From Corynebacterium senegalense (GTDB taxonomy: Bacteria; Actinomycetota; Actinomycetes; Mycobacteriales; Mycobacteriaceae): DNA of 45,444 nt. Location: NCBI RefSeq assembly GCF_900411315.1, contig NZ_LS990887.1:1316600-1362043 (forward strand), given 5' to 3'. The stretch's first letter is position 1, and each line of letters begins with the position of its first letter. Positions 39,744 to 45,444 of this stretch are shown piece after piece. The notes beneath the pieces are model-generated. The model worked only from the letters and a program-made list of their open reading frames with translations, was not told where the DNA came from and did no database searches. Both the position numbers and the translations under genes were made by a program.

Positions 39744-41172
39744 ACAAAGCAATCCGCCTCGGGGCCGTCGTCTCGCTCCTGCTCACCGCCGTCCTGCTGA
39801 TCAACTTCACCGTGATCCAGGGCTTCCGCGAAGAGCTCTACGCGCAGAACCCGCACAACGCGCGTACCTTCGTCGAGCTCAAGCAGATCAACCGCGGCAA
39901 CATCAACGCCGGCGGGCAGGTCCTGGCGCAGTCCTACAAGGACGGCAACGACTTCTTCCAGCGCGCCTACCCCAACATGCCCTACTCCTTCGCCCCGGTC
40001 GTCGGCTACGTCTCCGACCAGTACGGCACCGCCGGGCTCGAGTCCGGGTACAACGCCGAGCTGACCGGCGAGGGAGGCCTGGGCAACAACCGCTTCACCC
40101 GGACAGGCAACGAGCAGGCCACCCCGGGCAACAGCGTCGAGCTGACGCTCGATCCGAACCTGCAGGCCCTCGCCTACGACCAGCTGGACAGCCGGGGCTA
40201 CAACGGCGCGGTGGTGGCGATGCGGCCGTCGACAGGCGAGGTGCTCGCCATGGCCTCCACCCCGTCCTTCGACCCCAACGCCGTGGTCAACCCCGACACG
40301 GCGGAGGCGACGTGGCAGCAGCTCAACGACGACCCCGGCAATCCCCTCCTCAACCACGCCACGCAGGAGCAGCTGCCGCCCGGCTCGATCTTCAAGATCA
40401 TCACCACGGCCGCGGCCCTGCGCAGCGGGTTCACCCCCGACTCCCCCGTCACCGGCCAGTCGGAGATCCAGCTGCCCGGCACCAACGTCTCCCTGACCAA
40501 CTACGGCGGGCAGACCTGCGGCGGCGGCGGGACCGTCACCCTGCGCACCGCCTTCGCCCTGTCCTGCAACACCGCCTTCGTGCAGACCGCCCTGGACATG
40601 GGCGCCGACCCCCTGCGCAAGGCCGCTGCGGACTTCGGCGTGGGCGAGCAGTACGACCTCGGCCTGCCCACCGCCGCAGGCTCCCTCGGCGACATCCCCG
40701 GCGCGGCCGAGCTGGGCCAGTCGGCCATCGGCCAGCGCGACGTCACCATGACCGCCCTGCAGGCCGCCGTGATGGCCTCCACCGTGGCCAACGAGGGCCG
40801 CCGCATGAGCCCCTACGTGGTCTCCCGCGTCGTGCGCCCCGACCTCACCACGATCCGCGAGAATCGCCCGCGCGAGATCAACGAGGCGCTCACCACCGAG
40901 GAGGCGGCCACCATCCGCGACCTCATGTACGGCTCCGAGCGCTCCACCGCCGGCTACAACGGCAACTCCTACGCCTCCAAGACCGGCACCGCCGAGCACG
41001 GGGAGGGCGCCGCGCCGCACACCTGGTACGTCGCCTTCGACCCGGCGAAGGACGTCGCCGTGGCCGTGGTGGTCAAGGACGGCGGCAACCTCGGCGTCTC
41101 CGCCACCGGCGGCCAGGTGTCCGCGCCGATCGGACGAGCCATCCTGAACGCAGCCCCCGCAGGAGGAAACTA

Positions 41173-41173
<1 letters not shown>
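39740..41173 (+). CDS. pbpA: Class B penicillin-binding protein PbpA
   Basis: 477 residues. A single N-terminal membrane anchor (VVSLLLTAVLLINFTVI) is followed by a dimerisation region and a transpeptidase domain with Ser216-x-x-Lys219 (PPGSIFK), SCN at 275-277 and KTG at 414-416. It cross-links the glycan made by RodA and is a beta-lactam target. The start overlaps rodA (ATGA), and the stop TAA shares its last A with the pknA ATG. Confidence 0.94.
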
Positions 41174-42662
<1,489 letters not shown>

Positions 42663-42663
<1 letters not shown>

Positions 42664-44645
42664 TGACCATGATCGCGAACCGCTACACCCTCGGTGAGCT
42701 CATCGGCACCGGCGGGATGTCCGACGTCTACGCCGCCACCGACACCGCCCTCGGGCGCAACGTGGCCGTCAAGATGCTCAAGGTCGACATGGCCCGCGAC
42801 GAGAACTTCCGCGAGCGCTTCCGCCGCGAGGCGCAGAACTCCGCGCGCCTCAACCACCCCAACATCGTCTCCGTCTACGATACGGGCGACGTCGCCCGGG
42901 AGGGCGTGGCCGTGCCCTACATCGTCATGGAGATCGTGCACGGGCGGAACCTGCGCGACATCGTCCGCCAGGAAGGCCCGCTCAGCCCGCGCGCCGCGGC
43001 CGAGCTGCTGCTGCCCGTCACCCGCGCCCTGCAGGCCAGCCACGACGCCGGCATCATTCACCGCGACATCAAGCCGGCCAACATCATGGTCACCAACACC
43101 GGCGCGGTGAAGGTGATGGACTTCGGCATCGCCCGGGCGCTCGACGACTCCACCTCCGCCATGACGCAGACCTCGGCGGTCATCGGCACCGCCCAGTACC
43201 TCTCCCCGGAGCAGGCGCGCGGCAAGGCCGCCGACGGGCGCAGCGACATCTACGCCCTCGGCTGCGTCATGTACGAGACGGTCACCGGCCGGCCGCCCTT
43301 CGAGGGCGAGTCCCCTTTCGCCGTGGCCTACCAGCACGTGCAGGAGGACCCGGAACCGCCGAGCACCCGGATCGAGGGCCTGGCCGAAAGCGAGGCCGTC
43401 AACCTCGACGCGGTGATCCTCACCGCCATGGCCAAGCACCCCGCCGACCGCTACCAGTCTGCCACCGAAATGGCCCACGACCTCGAGCTTCTCGAGCGCG
43501 GCGCGGTGACCTCCGCCGCCCGCAGCCACCTGTCCTACGGGGAGCCGGACTACTCCGACGCGACGATCATCTCCGGCTCCACCGTCGCCGCCCCGCCGGC
43601 CGAGGTTATGCCCGCCGGGGCCGCGCCCGCGAACGGCGACGGGAGCCGCTACGAGCAGCACCGCCGCGCCCACGAGAAGACCGGGGGCGCGGACTGGATG
43701 AAGTGGGTCGCGGCCCTCCTGGCGCTCATCCTCGTCGGCGCGGCCTCGCTGCTCGGCTACAACTACCTCACCAGCGACGACAAATCGGGCCCCTCCGTCA
43801 CGGAGACGATGGTCGAGGTGCCGGACCTCAAGGGCAAGCTCCGCGACGAGGCGGTTGCCACCCTCGAGGGCCTGGGCCTGCAGGTGGCGGTCAGCGACAC
43901 CCCGAGCCCGGACGTCCCGCGCGGCGAGGTGATGGGCACCAACCCGACGGCGGGCAGCCAGCTGCGCCCCGGCACGCTCGTCACGGTCACCGTGTCCTCG
44001 GGCCGCGAGCTTACCGACGTCCCCGACGTCACCGGGCTGACCCCGCAGGACGCCTCGGAGGTCCTCGCCGACGCGGACCTCGAGCTCAACACCGAGTTCC
44101 GCAACGAACCGAGCGACACCGTCCCGGAGGGCGCGATCATCTCGCAGAACCCTGCCGCCGGGGCGCAGCTGTCCAAGGGCTCCAAGGTCTCGGTGGTCGT
44201 CTCCACCGGCCGCGAGAAGGTCACCGTGCCCTCGATGGTGGGCATGACCGTCAACCAGGCGACCCAGCTGCTGGCGTCGATGGACCTCAAGGCCACCGTC
44301 ACCCGCGTGGACTCGGAGAAGCCGGAGGGCGAGGTCATCGCCGCCGCCGGCGAGAACACCGAGGTGGACAAGGGCACGACCGTCGAGCTGCGCGTGTCCA
44401 ACGGGATGCTGATGAAGATGATCGACATCGGCCGGATGTCGCCCTCGCAGGCCGACGCCGCGCTGCGCGAGGCCGGCTGGACCGGGCGGCTCGTCGCCGG
44501 ACCCACCGTCCCCACGGGGGCGGCCGTGGACCAGGGGCTCATCGGACACCAGTCCGTGGCGGCCGGGGAGACGATCCGCAAGGACCAGGAAATCGGCTAC
44601 AACCTGTGGAACTTCGATCCGCTCCAGCTTGTCCCGCGCCGGTAG
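42663..44645 (+). CDS. pknB: Ser/Thr protein kinase PknB with PASTA repeats
   Basis: 660 residues. Kinase domain about 8-275 (IGTGGMSDVY, Lys37, HRDIKPAN with Asp135, DFG 153-155, activation-loop threonines in MTQTSAVIGT). A juxtamembrane linker and a membrane helix (about 345-367) lead to four extracellular PASTA domains, recognisable by VPDLKG, VPDVTG, VPSMVG and a divergent fourth. PASTA domains bind muropeptides or lipid II and couple wall status to phosphorylation. The start overlaps the pknA stop (TAATG). Confidence 0.95.
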
Positions 44646-44659
44646 CCCCGCCCGGGTGC

Positions 44660-44665
44660 TAAAAT
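44660..44665 (+). promoter_or_regulatory. Possible -10 box for crgA
   Basis: TAAAAT lies in the 141-bp gap between pknB and crgA and is the only good -10 there. No matching -35 is apparent, so crgA may have its own weak promoter in addition to operon read-through. Confidence 0.4.
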
Positions 44666-44786
44666 TGCTGCCCACAGCGTGCTTCACCCGGCACGCCCGC
44701 GGGCGGCCAGAACGCCCGCGCCATTTCGAATACTGCAACTGGCGTCCGGTGGCCCACCGTTTCGCCTGAAAGCGAAGGGTTTTGCA

Positions 44787-45059
44787 ATGCCTAAGGCAAA
44801 AGTAACCAAGGACAGCCGGCCGATCTCGACGGCCTCCTCCGGCGCCTCGCGCACCCCGGTGAAGATCAACACCGGGGGAACGCCCATGTGGTACAAGGTC
44901 ATCATGTTCGGCCTGATGATCCTCGGCCTCGCCTGGCTGATCGTCTTCTACATCGCGGGCAGCCAGATCCCCTTCCTCGCCGAGCTCGGCCCGTGGAACT
45001 ACCTGATCGGCTTCTCGGGCCTCATCGCCGGCCTCCTGATGACGATGGGCTGGCGCTAA
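44787..45059 (+). CDS. crgA: Cell division protein CrgA
   Basis: 90 residues: a basic soluble N-terminus and two membrane helices ([18 protein letters not shown] and [12 protein letters not shown]) around the conserved loop PWNYLIGF. CrgA recruits FtsZ, FtsQ and PBP partners at the septum and poles in actinobacteria. It follows pknB by 141 bp with GAAGGG before the ATG. A strong terminator lies 16 bp after the stop. Confidence 0.93.
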   Translation: MPKAKVTKDSRPISTASSGASRTPVKINTGGTPMWYKVIMFGLMILGLAWLIVFYIAGSQIPFLAELGPWNYLIGFSGLIAGLLMTMGWR

Positions 45060-45074
45060 CACAGCGCGCTCAGT

Positions 45075-45108
45075 GGCGCTCCCCGGTACGCCGGGGGGCG
45101 CCCTTTTT
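45075..45108 (+). terminator. Terminator after crgA
   Basis: GC-rich stem (45075-45086 with 45091-45102, loop TACG) followed by a run of five T. It ends the fhaA-crgA operon. Confidence 0.88.
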
Positions 45109-45239
45109 GCTGCCCCGACGCCACCGCCACCGAGGCCGAGGGGTTGTTCTCATCCCTCCACACTTCCCCCTAGCACCCGCCCCGGCCACCGCGTCCGAGA
45201 CACGCCGGGGCGGGTGCTGTTGATTTTCGGGAGCCCGAG

Positions 45240-45444
45240 TTATCCACAGACTGTGGAAGAACCTGTGGACGGAGCAGTTATCCCCACCTGTGGATAACTC
45301 TGTGCATTACTTCCCCACACCCGAACACCGAGGGGTGGTGAGCTGCACAAACGCTGGTGAGCGCGCTGTGGAGCGTTCGATTTCGCCACGGTGTTCTAGG
45401 AATTACAAAAATGTTTTTATCCAGACTGTGGGTAACTCTTGTGA
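45240..45444. other. oriC: Cluster of DnaA boxes, probable oriC (partial)
   Basis: Two perfect boxes: TTATCCACA at 45240-45248 and its complement TGTGGATAA at 45289-45297. Near-matches: TTATCCCCA 45278-45286, TTATCCAGA 45417-45425 and TGTGGGTAA 45427-45435 (reverse). Weaker boxes occur at 45252 and 45264. An AT-rich stretch (about 45399-45420) could unwind. The density is far above chance for GC-rich DNA. The last bases, GTGA, could begin dnaA (corynebacterial DnaA often starts Val-Ser), but the window ends there. Nothing else is seen between 45109 and 45239. Confidence 0.75.

Overview
The window is GC-rich actinobacterial chromosome, almost certainly from a Corynebacterium. The grounds are the fhaA-fhaB-pstP-rodA-pbpA-pknA-pknB-crgA cluster, a biotin synthase gene preceded by a TGAAC-N3-GTTCA operator of the BioQ type, many leaderless starts, and very short signal-less peptide genes. 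The species cannot be named from the sequence. No CRISPR array, prophage or secondary-metabolite cluster was seen.

Region 1 (1-13.6 kb) is metabolic and accessory. It holds the end of a basic amino acid antiporter, a TetR regulator, two membrane transporters (TSUP and AbrB type), a DUF885 metalloprotein, two sirtuins of different classes, a ROK-type regulator with a clear operator, a gamma carbonic anhydrase-like protein, a dicarboxylate/amino acid symporter, AMP nucleosidase, an App1-like phosphatase, and bioB with a BsaP-like partner. The two sirtuins and AMP nucleosidase give an NAD/adenylate flavour.

Region 2 (13.6-19 kb) is scarred. A TetR regulator is followed by a second TetR gene that lost its N-terminus at a deletion junction, which also touches the start of a small membrane protein gene. 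A well-signalled 38-residue peptide gene follows, then a Pit phosphate transporter with a small partner. After that come a decayed IS256-family element with two frameshifts and the stump of an amino acid permease.

Region 3 (19-35 kb) holds an M20 peptidase, a GH13 enzyme, a three-domain glutaminase-STAS-SRPBCC protein and a GT-C-like membrane protein. A 720-bp gene-poor stretch follows, with strong RNA-like hairpins and a 35-residue amphipathic peptide gene. Then come an LD-carboxypeptidase/MFS pair opposite a PadR/membrane-protein pair, a CDF transporter translationally coupled to a half-size binding lipoprotein, a zinc alcohol dehydrogenase with a DoxX-like protein, a frameshifted membrane gene, a DJ-1/PfpI protein and a small secreted protein. 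Two near-identical hairpin repeats flank 33.1-34.7 kb.

Region 4 (35-45.4 kb) has tRNA-Leu(CAG) and the cell-growth/division kinase operon, with overlapping stops and starts, ending in crgA. It is followed at once by a cluster of DnaA boxes that looks like oriC.

Across the window the 11-mer CGTCGNNAAGC occurs at least 20 times on both strands and in coding and non-coding DNA, where base composition predicts fewer than one. This is the most striking unexplained signal.
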